NCBI RefSeq assembly: GCF_946887195.1
Contig: NZ_CAMPKE010000026.1
Location: 1-42,317, forward strand
Source: an uncultured Halomonas sp.
Lineage (GTDB): Bacteria; Pseudomonadota; Gammaproteobacteria; Pseudomonadales; Halomonadaceae
Length of the DNA stretch: 42,317 bases
Direction: 5' to 3'
The notes under the pieces are model-generated. The model was given only the letters and a program-made list of their open reading frames with translations, was not told where the DNA came from and did no database searches. Below are positions 35,438 to 42,317 of this stretch, in pieces; the first letter of the stretch is position 1; every line of letters starts with the position of its first letter. The position numbers were made by a program, and so were the translations under genes.

Positions 35438-36337
35438 GTGAAACGGATGATACGGCGTGGATTGAGAGGGTGGATTTGCACGGTATTCGCACTCGGCATG
35501 CTTGCCCATACGGGTATTGTTTTAGCAGCGGATGGAAGCGGCCAGGAATTGCTCGACAAGGTGGACGGAATAGAAGAGAGGCTCGATGCGAGAATCGGCG
35601 TCGCCGTCCTCGATACGCAGACAGGGCACCGTTGGGGGCATCGGGCGGATGAGCGATTCCCCATGAGCAGCACCTTCAAGGCGCTCGCCTGCGGGGCCGT
35701 GCTGGCTCGGGTCGATGCGGGCCAGGAGTCACTCGAGCGGCGCATTCGCTTCGAGGCCAGCGACCTTGTGACCTACTCTCCCATCACGAAAGATCGGGTC
35801 GGCGGTGACGGAATGACACTGGCGGAGATCTGCGAAGCCGCCGTCACGTTGAGCGACAATACCGCCGGCAATCTCATTCTCGAAACCCTGGGCGGCCCCG
35901 CTGGGCTCACCGATTTCGCGCGCTCTCTCGGCGACGATATGACCCGGCTCGATCGCTGGGAGACCGAACTCAACGAAGCCACGCCGGGTGACCCACGCGA
36001 CACCACGACACCGCGCGCGATGGCCAATAACCTGCATGCGCTGCTCTTCGAAGGGAAGCTATCCGAGCCATCCCGCGATCAGCTCGTATCATGGTTAATG
36101 GCCAGCAAGACCGGCGATGCGAAGCTACGCGCTGGCTTGCCCAAGGATTGGCGTATCGGTGACAAGACCGGAGGCGGCGAGAACGGTACGACGAACGATA
36201 TCGCGGTGATCTGGCCACCCGGTCATGAGCCGCTGATCGTAACGGTCTACATCACGCAAACGACAGCGTCGCTCGACGACCGCAACGCCGCCATCGCGGA
36301 TATCGGCCGAGCCATAAAGGCAACGTTGATCGATTGA
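35438..36337 (+). CDS. Class A beta-lactamase
   Basis: A 299-residue serine beta-lactamase with a signal peptide (MKRMIRRGLRGWICTVFALG, likely cut after VLA near residue 30). All class A motifs are present: S78-T-F-K81, S139-D-N141, E175 in RWETELN and K243-T-G245 in GDKTGGGENGTTND. Cys85 and Cys132 match the TEM-type Cys77-Cys123 pair. The residue before the active serine is Ser where TEM has Met69. KTG rather than RTG separates it from typical carbenicillinases. It hydrolyses beta-lactams in the periplasm; the spectrum cannot be read from the sequence. The start is GTG 35438 with AGGAG six bases upstream. It looks like a resident chromosomal enzyme: no integron or insertion sequence adjoins it, and no ampR-like gene. 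Confidence 0.92.
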   Translation: MKRMIRRGLRGWICTVFALGMLAHTGIVLAADGSGQELLDKVDGIEERLDARIGVAVLDTQTGHRWGHRADERFPMSSTFKALACGAVLARVDAGQESLERRIRFEASDLVTYSPITKDRVGGDGMTLAEICEAAVTLSDNTAGNLILETLGGPAGLTDFARSLGDDMTRLDRWETELNEATPGDPRDTTTPRAMANNLHALLFEGKLSEPSRDQLVSWLMASKTGDAKLRAGLPKDWRIGDKTGGGENGTTNDIAVIWPPGHEPLIVTVYITQTTASLDDRNAAIADIGRAIKATLID

Positions 36338-36354
36338 TGCTGGGTCAGAGGCCA

Positions 36355-36389
36355 GCGGCTTCAGGCTTACCATGAGCGCTTGAAGCCGC
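36355..36389. terminator. Hairpin between convergent bla and sleB-like genes
   Basis: GCGGCTTCA (36355-36363) and TGAAGCCGC (36381-36389) form a perfect 9-bp stem with a 17-base loop, between the two convergent stops. No strong T-run follows on either strand, so its efficiency is doubtful. Confidence 0.45.
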
Positions 36390-36402
36390 AGTATTATGAA
36401 TA

Positions 36403-37029
36403 TTATTGCGCCGCGCTATCGTAAGGCTTGTAGAAAACGAACTCACCGACCTCGGCCGTCTGCATGAACTCTTCACCCCAGCTTGGCGAGGCTTGGCTAG
36501 TGTGAAAGTACAGCGCACCGTCGGTTCGGTCCGTGAGTTGCCCATTGATCGCCCGGCGGGCGATCTCCTTGGCGACCGCGTAGGCATCTTCATTCTCCGC
36601 ATCGTCCACGCGGCCATCGCACCACCAAGAGAATTGACACGCACCCTGCTCCGACCCCTGTTTGACCACGCCGCAAACCGTGCTGGGAAAGCCCTCATGG
36701 CTCAGCCGATTCATCACCACGCTGGCGACGGCTTCCATGTCGGCAATCCGCTCGCCCCTGGCCTCCCAATAGATGGTACGCGCCAGGCAAGTGATCGCAT
36801 CGTCCAACGGCGCTTCGCCGGCGGGGTCCACCGCCTGCACTTCCGGCTGGGTGATGGTCTCGGAGGAAGAAGGCGATACATCACCGCCCTCGATAACGAC
36901 GCTCTGCGTCAGCGCTTCCGCCTTCTCGACGGCAACCTCGGCTTTCTGCGCCTGCTCGGTCGCGAGCACCTGATTCGCGGAAAGAAGAGTAATAAAGCAG
37001 GCTATTATTCTTATTTTACACTGATGCAT
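36403..37029 (-). CDS. Cell wall hydrolase, SleB-type (Hydrolase_2)
   Basis: A 208-residue exported protein. The signal peptide (MHQCKIRIIACFITLLSANQ) is followed by a low-complexity linker to about residue 75. The SleB/Hydrolase_2 catalytic domain then follows: CLARTIYWEARGE (Glu is the putative catalytic residue), VASVVMNRLSHEGFPSTVCGVV, CQFSWWCDG and ALYFHTSQASPSW. Family members are peptidoglycan lytic transglycosylases or amidases. In a non-sporulating host the role is probably wall turnover. Only a weak AGAGA precedes ATG 37029. Confidence 0.85.
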   Translation of the reverse strand: MHQCKIRIIACFITLLSANQVLATEQAQKAEVAVEKAEALTQSVVIEGGDVSPSSSETITQPEVQAVDPAGEAPLDDAITCLARTIYWEARGERIADMEAVASVVMNRLSHEGFPSTVCGVVKQGSEQGACQFSWWCDGRVDDAENEDAYAVAKEIARRAINGQLTDRTDGALYFHTSQASPSWGEEFMQTAEVGEFVFYKPYDSAAQ

Positions 37030-37389
37030 GATCGAGTCTCTTGGGTGATTGATCTACCTATATCTATACGATGTGACCGATGAATTTGCAGAAGCATTTA
37101 ATGAGTCACGCCACTCTTCGATTGAATCGATTACCCTGCGATTTCGCCCCAATGTTTCGGCGCTTTTCAAGTGTAGCGTGGAACTGGAAGAACTGCTGAA
37201 TCCTGTCAGTTCTATAATCACATCCTCGACTCATACCAGAGTCGCCAGCCATCGAGCAACGACGTTTCAGGTGCGGTAAAAAAGCGCACATGGACAACGG
37301 CGCTTGATGCGAGCAATCCAAGAGGGCATCATCAGCATGCCACATTGCCAGCCCTTCGGTTGTTACTGATTAGTCAAGAGTGAATCGAC
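37030..37389. other. Gene-free stretch between sleB-like gene and orphan membrane gene
   Basis: I see no supportable gene, RNA or repeat in these 360 bases. The composition moves from GC-rich to AT-rich. The region should hold the promoters of the two divergent genes, but no convincing -35/-10 pair stands out. Confidence 0.5.
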
Positions 37390-38022
37390 ATGTTAAGTGC
37401 CTTGCTGTTTTTTATGATTTTTGTTGGCGTTACCATATCAGTATTACAAATATACAACTTTCATTATAATTTAAATTTTGGCGTTAAAGAAAAAAGATCC
37501 CACGCCGAAGAGAAAAGCCTAAACGAGCTAACTATCAAGGCAAAGGAAACTTCAGAAACGGGGTCTTCACCGGGCTTCATCCAGGCAGCGAAAGATGTCT
37601 TCGGTCGCGATTTCGACCACCGAATCGTACTCGCTGCTTTTTCCGGCGAGAACAGAGAAATCTATGCAGAGCCACTGCTGCGCCGAAAAAACAATATCGT
37701 TTGCAATGGCAAGATAAAAATCTTGCATCTGCCGTTTTGGAAAACGAACCCTCCCAAGAAAGACATCAGAGGCTTATTACTAAAAATCGTTTTCATCAAC
37801 TGTCTTTTAGCGCTCTTTTTTGGCGGCTTGAGCGTCTACACCATAGCCTACGAGGCCTCAGCGGGTTATTTTTCGTGGTTTAATAATGAACTCATTCTAA
37901 TGCTGCTGATTTATGCATTGGTATTGCTCACCTATGTCGTTTCCAAGTTCGACATATATATGCATGATATCTATATGATCGGAAAGCTGGACAATCCTTG
38001 CGTAGATGATGTCGATAAGTAA
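37390..38022 (+). CDS. Orphan membrane protein, function unknown
   Basis: A 210-residue protein that I do not recognise. It has a hydrophobic N-terminal segment (about 2-22), a soluble region of about 95 residues (with KDVFGRDFDHRIVLAAFSGE), and two more membrane segments (about 125-148 and 160-182), then a short charged tail. It would sit in the inner membrane with three spans. The gene is AT-rich and uses codons such as AAA, ATA and TTA far more than its neighbours, a sign of recent transfer. Only AAGAG precedes ATG 37390. It has no operon partner. Confidence 0.65.
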   Translation: MLSALLFFMIFVGVTISVLQIYNFHYNLNFGVKEKRSHAEEKSLNELTIKAKETSETGSSPGFIQAAKDVFGRDFDHRIVLAAFSGENREIYAEPLLRRKNNIVCNGKIKILHLPFWKTNPPKKDIRGLLLKIVFINCLLALFFGGLSVYTIAYEASAGYFSWFNNELILMLLIYALVLLTYVVSKFDIYMHDIYMIGKLDNPCVDDVDK

Positions 38023-38110
38023 GTTAATAATCGTAAATCGGCAATCTTACAACGGCTTGTTCATAGGCAACCTTCAACTACACTTGGATAGTGCGTCTTG
38101 GCCAGCCAGG

Positions 38111-38698
38111 TCAGTCGGGGCGCAGTAATTGGCTGACGCGTACCAACTCAGCGGCCAGGCCGTCCAGTGTGCGAGCCTGCTGTGGGTCGGCCAATGCGCC
38201 TGCCTCGGTGAAGGCGTCACCGGCGCTAGCCACCGCCAACTGCTGAGGCAGCACATGCACGCCGATATTGCCCAGCATCATACGCAGCGGCACCAGCCCG
38301 CGCAGGCCACCGAACCCGCCCGGTGAGGCCGCGCATAGCCCCGCTACCTTGCCACGAAACGCTACCAGCGGTGGCTCGTTACTATTTTCCCGGCGCGAAA
38401 TCCAATCCAGCGTGTTCTTCAACAGCGGCGCCAGGCTGCTGTTGTACTCTGGCGCTGCGATCAGAAAACCATCGCACTGGCGAAACAATGCCTTCAAGCG
38501 CCGTGCCGGCTCGGGCAAGCCACCGCTCTCCTCCAAATCGCCGTCGTACAGCGGCATCGGATAATCGGCCAGATCGAGCAGCGTCACCGCCGCCCCGTGG
38601 CGCTCCAACAGCGGTGCCGCACAGCGCGCCAGTCGTTTGTTGTACGATGCCTTACGGGCGCTACCGGCAAAACAGAGAAGATTGGGTTGGTCGGGCAT
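38111..38698 (-). CDS. NADPH-dependent FMN reductase family protein
   Basis: A 195-residue flavodoxin-fold oxidoreductase. The FMN phosphate loop is FAGSARKASYNKRLA, and the isoalloxazine-binding motif is APEYNSSLAPLLKNTLDWISR with GGLRGLVPLRMMLGNIGVHV later. Relatives (ChrR, YieF, azoreductases) reduce quinones, chromate or azo dyes with NAD(P)H. GGAG lies a few bases before ATG 38698. It is divergent from the aldo/keto reductase, which suggests a shared response to electrophiles; this is inference. Confidence 0.9.
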   Translation of the reverse strand: MPDQPNLLCFAGSARKASYNKRLARCAAPLLERHGAAVTLLDLADYPMPLYDGDLEESGGLPEPARRLKALFRQCDGFLIAAPEYNSSLAPLLKNTLDWISRRENSNEPPLVAFRGKVAGLCAASPGGFGGLRGLVPLRMMLGNIGVHVLPQQLAVASAGDAFTEAGALADPQQARTLDGLAAELVRVSQLLRPD

Positions 38699-38872
38699 GG
38701 GAGGCTCCGTGGGGTGAAGATATCCAGTGAGACAGGCGCTGAAGCAGATGGTGCAGTAAGCTTACCACTGAATAATGGCATCAAGTTTGATCACCAAACG
38801 CATCGCCTCTTTGCTGTGCATGGCGCCGTAGCCGGCCATGCCGGCGCATTCTGCCGCTCTAAAAGGATTCTT

Positions 38873-39901
38873 ATGTCGACTGGCTTTAAGCGTCTCGAGG
38901 AAATCGCAATCCCCACTATCGGCTTGGGCTGTATGAACTTTTCCCATGGCTATGGGCAACCCGTTCCCGAACCCGAGGCATTACGGGCTTTGGATGCAGC
39001 CTTCGACATGGGCTACCGTCACTTCGATACCGCCACCCTCTACGGCGCTACGGCCAACGAACAGCTGGTGGGCAAGGCGCTGCATGGAAAGCGAGATCAG
39101 ATCCTGCTTACCAGCAAGTGTGGCATGGCCATCGATCCGGAGCTTGGCAAGAGAGTGATCGACGGGCGCCCCGAGACGATCCGGCATCAGTGCGAGGCGA
39201 GTCTGCAGCGACTTCGCACCGACCATCTGGATATCTATTACCTGCACCGCCTGGACCGCCAAGTGCCCATCGAGGAGAGTGTCGGTGCGCTGGGGCGGTT
39301 GATGGAGGAAGGCAAGATACGTGGGATTGGGCTTTCCGAGATTTCCGCGACCACCCTTCGTCGCGCCAGCGCCGAGCACCCCATCGCAGCGGTGCAGTCC
39401 GAATACTCCCTATGGACCCGCAATCCCGAGATCGCGCTGATCCAGGCGTGTCGGGAGTCAGACACGGCGCTGGTGGCTTTTAGCCCCTTGGGGAGAGGCT
39501 TCCTAACGGGCGCCATCAAGGAGGCGTCAAGCCTTGATGAAAGCGACATGCGCCGAGGCATGCCGCGCTTCAGCGCAGAGAACTATCCCAGGAACCTACG
39601 CTTGCTGAAAGCCCTCTTGGCAATGGCGAACGAACTGGGCGTCAAGCCCGGCCAGCTCGCCCTCGCCTGGCTCAGAGCTCAGGGAAATGACATCTTTCCT
39701 ATCCCTGGCTCCCGCTCCATCGAGCATATGCGCGAGAACTTAGCAGCGGAAAACCTTCGCCTGGACTCAGGTACCGTCTCCCGGCTGAACGACATGATGA
39801 CGCCGGATCAAGTGGCGGGTGCCCGCTACAGCGAGACCCAGCAGTCCGATATAGACACCGAAGAGTTTGCCTGCGAGGCATCTGCCGCTAGGACTGTCTA
39901 G
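38873..39901 (+). CDS. Aldo/keto reductase
   Basis: A 342-residue NADPH-dependent reductase with an (alpha/beta)8 barrel. The catalytic tetrad is visible: Asp and Tyr in FDTATLYG, Lys in LLTSKCG and His in YYLHRLDR. The cofactor-binding end reads PIPGSRSIEHMRENL. It is of the AKR11/AKR13 type (potassium channel beta/YakC-like), reducing aldehydes and ketones. ATG 38873 has AAGGA six bases upstream, whereas the open frame begins far earlier without homology. The C-terminal 20 residues are unconserved. It is transcribed away from the FMN reductase across a 174-base gap. Confidence 0.9.
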   Translation: MSTGFKRLEEIAIPTIGLGCMNFSHGYGQPVPEPEALRALDAAFDMGYRHFDTATLYGATANEQLVGKALHGKRDQILLTSKCGMAIDPELGKRVIDGRPETIRHQCEASLQRLRTDHLDIYYLHRLDRQVPIEESVGALGRLMEEGKIRGIGLSEISATTLRRASAEHPIAAVQSEYSLWTRNPEIALIQACRESDTALVAFSPLGRGFLTGAIKEASSLDESDMRRGMPRFSAENYPRNLRLLKALLAMANELGVKPGQLALAWLRAQGNDIFPIPGSRSIEHMRENLAAENLRLDSGTVSRLNDMMTPDQVAGARYSETQQSDIDTEEFACEASAARTV

Positions 39902-39922
39902 CTAAAACGATGCGCAAAAATA

Positions 39923-39948
39923 AAGCCCGGCCTTTTAGGGTCGGGCTT
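39923..39948 (+). terminator. Terminator of the aldo/keto reductase gene
   Basis: AAGCCCG (39923-39929) and CGGGCTT (39942-39948) form the outer stem, with more pairing inside (CC/GG) around TTTTA. It lies 22 bases after the stop. A T-run is lacking, but position and strength support termination. Confidence 0.65.
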
Positions 39949-40364
39949 AGCGCCATTCGCGCTCTGCGGACCAAAGCGGGGTAAACGGTTACGCCGGATT
40001 GATCAGTGATTTATCTCCCGTCCCGCTTGGTCGGTTGACCTACTGACAGACCAATGCACAGTCCACAAAGCAGCCCGAAAAAGAGTAGAGGCCTGGCTTC
40101 TAAAGCCAGGCTTCGATGCGTAGACATCTGGAGGTAGGCAGCTCGACGGACGAATGGCGGCAGCCAGCCATTTCCTGCCCGTCACGCCAGGATCGGGGGG
40201 AGGAAGCGATGGCTTCTCGACGGGAGCGCCGCAGAGTTGAGCCCGGCTTTTGTGCGAGCACCTCATCACAAGATGAGAAGTTATCGACCTCAACGCAGCC
40301 ACCCCTTATGCTCATGAGGCCTCAAAGCTAAACGCAACCTAGTCAGAACAGCAGGATTTAAAAA
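39949..40364. other. Gene-free stretch before the AIPR gene, with a strong hairpin
   Basis: No gene could be supported in these 416 bases. A perfect 9-bp hairpin, GCCTGGCTT (40091-40099) and AAGCCAGGC (40103-40111) with loop CTA, stands in the middle. AGGAT eight bases before ATG 40365 is the ribosome binding site of the next gene. The left part is GC-rich, and AT content rises sharply at about 40330, probably the edge of the inserted AIPR gene. Confidence 0.5.
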
Positions 40365-42050
40365 ATGAAAGCAGAAGACCTCAGGCACAGTAATTTCTCT
40401 GACATTTTGGAGCAGCACTATTCAGGTCGCGCGTCAGACTTCTCTAAGCGGTTCTTAAAATGGTTCCTCGAGAACATTTTCAGGCTTGATGAATTTATGG
40501 CAGATGATGCCTGTGTCGATGCTAAGCATGATAAAGGTGTAGACGCAATTTACGTCGACAATATCTCTGAAATTGTTTACGTCATACAAGCTAAAACGAA
40601 AACGAGTGATAAATCTACTCTCGGGGACACTGAGCTGAAAGATTTTTACGGAACACTGGTTCAGTTTAGCAGTGCGGAGAAGGTCGAAAGTCTTGCTGAG
40701 GAAACAAAAAATGGACGTCTCAGGCAAGCCATAACGAGGAATGAAGTATCTGAGAAAGTTGCCGCCGGTTATGATGTTCAGGGCGTTTTCATAACTAATG
40801 TTCCAGCAAATGACGATGCTCACAGCTACATAAGAAAATCCGAAATTATCGACTTGTATGATGCCGCAGAGATTGCCTCGGACTATGTAGACCTGGATGT
40901 CGACGGCGGCGTCTCTGAGGAATTTAAATTCGACGTTTCCGACAGTGATGTCATTGAGTATGACGCTGGAGGGGCCTTTGCTCGAATTTTTCTTGCGCCC
41001 GCATTGAATCTCACAAAGATGGAAGGAATATCGGACGGCGCTCTTTTCGAGCAAAATGTGCGACTTTCTCTTGGAAACACAAAAGTCAACAAAAGTATTA
41101 AGTCAAGTATTCGCGAGAAGTCGGAACATGGAAATTTTCCCCTGTATCATAACGGAATTAATGTTCTTTGTCGGGAGATAATTGAAGAGAATGATCAATT
41201 TATAACTGTTGAGGACTATGTGGTAGTCAACGGGGCTCAAAGCCTTACTTCACTGCTTTCCGAGAGGGCCAAGATCACTGATGACCTTATGATCCTGGTC
41301 AAGCTAATTGAGGTCAAAGGCGACGTCTCTCTATCCCAAAAAATCACTCGAAACAGCAATAACCAGAACGCGATAAAAGCGCGCGACATGAAGTCTAACC
41401 ATAACTTGCAGCAACGCCTCAAAGCTGAAGTTGAGAAGGTGAGTGGAGGAAAAATTGCATATGAAATAAAGCAAGGAGAGAACAATAAAGGTAAGGAAGT
41501 AATTTCCAACGAAGCGGCAGGCTTGGTCCTGCTAGCTGCCGACCTTGAGCAACCTTGGAGTTGCCACCAAAAATACAAAATCATGGATGACCTTCATTCA
41601 GAGATCTTTGGGCGACCAAGTGTTACCGGCGCAAGGGTTCTTGCGCTATGGAAATGTTTCCAAGTGGTACCTGAGTCATTAAGCGAGCTGGAAAATAAAT
41701 CATTCGCGAATTACACCCTTACTAAATTCTTTCTGTTTTTTGCCGTGATTGCAATCATGAAAGATAGCGCAGAAGGCTTAGGTATTCTAAGTTCTCTTGA
41801 TAAAGTTGCGAAGGGCGGTCGTCTTGATGAACTTGCCGGTGGTTTTGCAATTTTAGCTGGAAATGCAGCGATCGACTTGAATGCCGAAGTGGCGCCAGAA
41901 GATGACGAATACTTCGACTACAAGAACGATTTGAAAAGTCAAAAATGGTGTAGGGCAATGTCGGCGAAACTGCTTGCTCAGCACAAGAAGGATGTCAAGC
42001 GCGATAAGGCTGAATCAGTTGCAAAAGCCTTCGACGAGTTACTTGAGTAG
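40365..42050 (+). CDS. AIPR family protein with nuclease-like N-terminus (probable phage defence)
   Basis: A 561-residue protein. The N-terminal 110 residues have a PD-(D/E)xK-like pattern, Asp60 in KHDKGVDAIYVDN and Gln75-x-Lys77 in YVIQAKTK, as in Mrr-type endonucleases. The middle carries the AIPR signature (about residues 225-420): LFEQNVRLSLGNTKVNKSI, FPLYHNGINVLC, VVVNGAQSLTSLL and ITRNSNNQNAIKARDMKS. AIPR proteins include lactococcal AbiR-type phage-abortive factors, so a DNA- or RNA-cleaving defence role is likely; the mechanism is unknown. The gene is much more AT-rich than its surroundings, with different codon use, so it was acquired. No methylase or second subunit is adjacent within the window. 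Confidence 0.82.
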   Translation: MKAEDLRHSNFSDILEQHYSGRASDFSKRFLKWFLENIFRLDEFMADDACVDAKHDKGVDAIYVDNISEIVYVIQAKTKTSDKSTLGDTELKDFYGTLVQFSSAEKVESLAEETKNGRLRQAITRNEVSEKVAAGYDVQGVFITNVPANDDAHSYIRKSEIIDLYDAAEIASDYVDLDVDGGVSEEFKFDVSDSDVIEYDAGGAFARIFLAPALNLTKMEGISDGALFEQNVRLSLGNTKVNKSIKSSIREKSEHGNFPLYHNGINVLCREIIEENDQFITVEDYVVVNGAQSLTSLLSERAKITDDLMILVKLIEVKGDVSLSQKITRNSNNQNAIKARDMKSNHNLQQRLKAEVEKVSGGKIAYEIKQGENNKGKEVISNEAAGLVLLAADLEQPWSCHQKYKIMDDLHSEIFGRPSVTGARVLALWKCFQVVPESLSELENKSFANYTLTKFFLFFAVIAIMKDSAEGLGILSSLDKVAKGGRLDELAGGFAILAGNAAIDLNAEVAPEDDEYFDYKNDLKSQKWCRAMSAKLLAQHKKDVKRDKAESVAKAFDELLE

Positions 42051-42317
42051 CGGAGGTGCTTAACTTGAGTAATGGTATTGCGAATACAATCGCTTTCATT
42101 TCACAAGGCATGCTATCGCAGTAGGCTTTACCATTTGAAAGGCTGATCTGGATCACCCAATCAGAGTGCTACGTTAACGGCACGACCGCCGCATTATGGA
42201 CGATCGTGCCAAACGCGGGCGAATGACCGCTTCCCGCCCTTCGTGCATAGAGCTCTGGCTCACGGCGATTTTCAACCCAGTTGTCCAAATGACCGCATCT
42301 AAGCGGCCAGTTTATTG
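42051..42317. other. End of window, no gene supported
   Basis: After the AIPR gene GGAGG and a TTG (42066) would start a 19-codon frame ending at TAG 42125, which I do not consider a gene. An inverted repeat, GGCACGA (42179-42185) and TCGTGCC (42204-42210), could be a loose terminator. Composition returns to GC-rich near 42170, marking the probable right edge of the acquired segment. Confidence 0.4.

Noticed and set aside
37049..37279. 76-codon plus-strand frame between the sleB-like and orphan membrane genes
   Set aside because: No ribosome binding site, no family pattern and no supporting codon bias.
38762..38959. 65-codon minus-strand frame between the FMN reductase and aldo/keto reductase genes
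   Set aside because: It runs into the start of the aldo/keto reductase gene and would occupy the divergent promoter region; no family recognised and no ribosome binding site.
40003..40302. 99-codon minus-strand frame before the AIPR gene
   Set aside because: It spans a strong perfect hairpin, has no ribosome binding site and no recognisable family, so it is treated as non-coding.
42066..42125. Short TTG-started frame with GGAGG right after the AIPR gene
   Set aside because: Nineteen codons with no recognisable function; the GGAGG is likely chance. It could be revisited if the sequence beyond the window shows a broken partner gene.

Overview
The window looks like chromosomal DNA of a moderately halophilic gammaproteobacterium of the Halomonadaceae (Halomonas/Salinicola-like). 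The core is GC-rich with tight ATGA-coupled operons. It carries a GH13 alpha-glucosidase that closely resembles, from memory, the characterised Halomonas enzyme, a complete PQQ cofactor cluster, KGG-repeat stress proteins and BaeSR, LysO and ArsRCHB homologues. The genus is inferred, not proven. No rRNA, tRNA, CRISPR array or complete insertion sequence was seen.

Layout. 1-1081: end of an ABC-2 exporter operon. 1086-2974: a YqjM-type flavin oxidoreductase and a PaiB-type flavin-binding protein, divergently transcribed. 3001-4468: a KGG-repeat stress protein and a Crp/Fnr regulator. 4611-6339: a DUF3108 protein and a LysO-type lysine exporter. 6508-13702: an alpha-glucoside uptake and hydrolysis operon (binding protein, two permeases, GH13 enzyme, ATPase) followed by a LacI-type regulator. 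A 20-bp LacI-type palindrome lies upstream of the first gene. 13712-17776: a CDF transporter and a lipoprotein binding protein on the minus strand, divergent from a BaeS/BaeR two-component pair. 17789-18074: a broken KGG gene with its terminator. 18215-20663: a glycosyltransferase overlapping a UDP-galactopyranose mutase. 20752-22272: an ExaC-type aldehyde dehydrogenase. 22364-22560: a MITE-like repeat. 22602-25443: arsenic operon arsR-arsC-arsH-arsB (minus strand). 25644-26765: a GNAT gene and a toxin-antitoxin pair in AT-richer DNA. 26879-34548: pqqA-B-C-D-E, an S9 peptidase and pqqF (minus strand). 34816-35172: a third KGG gene. 35438-37029: a class A beta-lactamase and a SleB-type hydrolase. 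37390-38022: an AT-rich orphan membrane protein. 38111-39901: an FMN reductase and an aldo/keto reductase. 40365-42050: an AT-rich AIPR-family gene with a nuclease-like N-terminus, probably anti-phage.

How the parts work together. The sugar operon would import an alpha-glucoside and hydrolyse it in the cytoplasm, with the adjacent LacI protein as its probable repressor. The pqq cluster makes PQQ, and the ExaC-type dehydrogenase 12 kb away is the kind of enzyme that follows a PQQ-dependent alcohol dehydrogenase; no such dehydrogenase is in the window. The ars operon reduces arsenate and exports arsenite under a repressor whose operator overlaps its own promoter and start codon. The least explained items are the KGG gene family (two intact, one decayed, two sharing a terminator type), the orphan binding lipoprotein/CDF pair facing BaeSR, the MITE-like repeat and the AT-rich AIPR gene.
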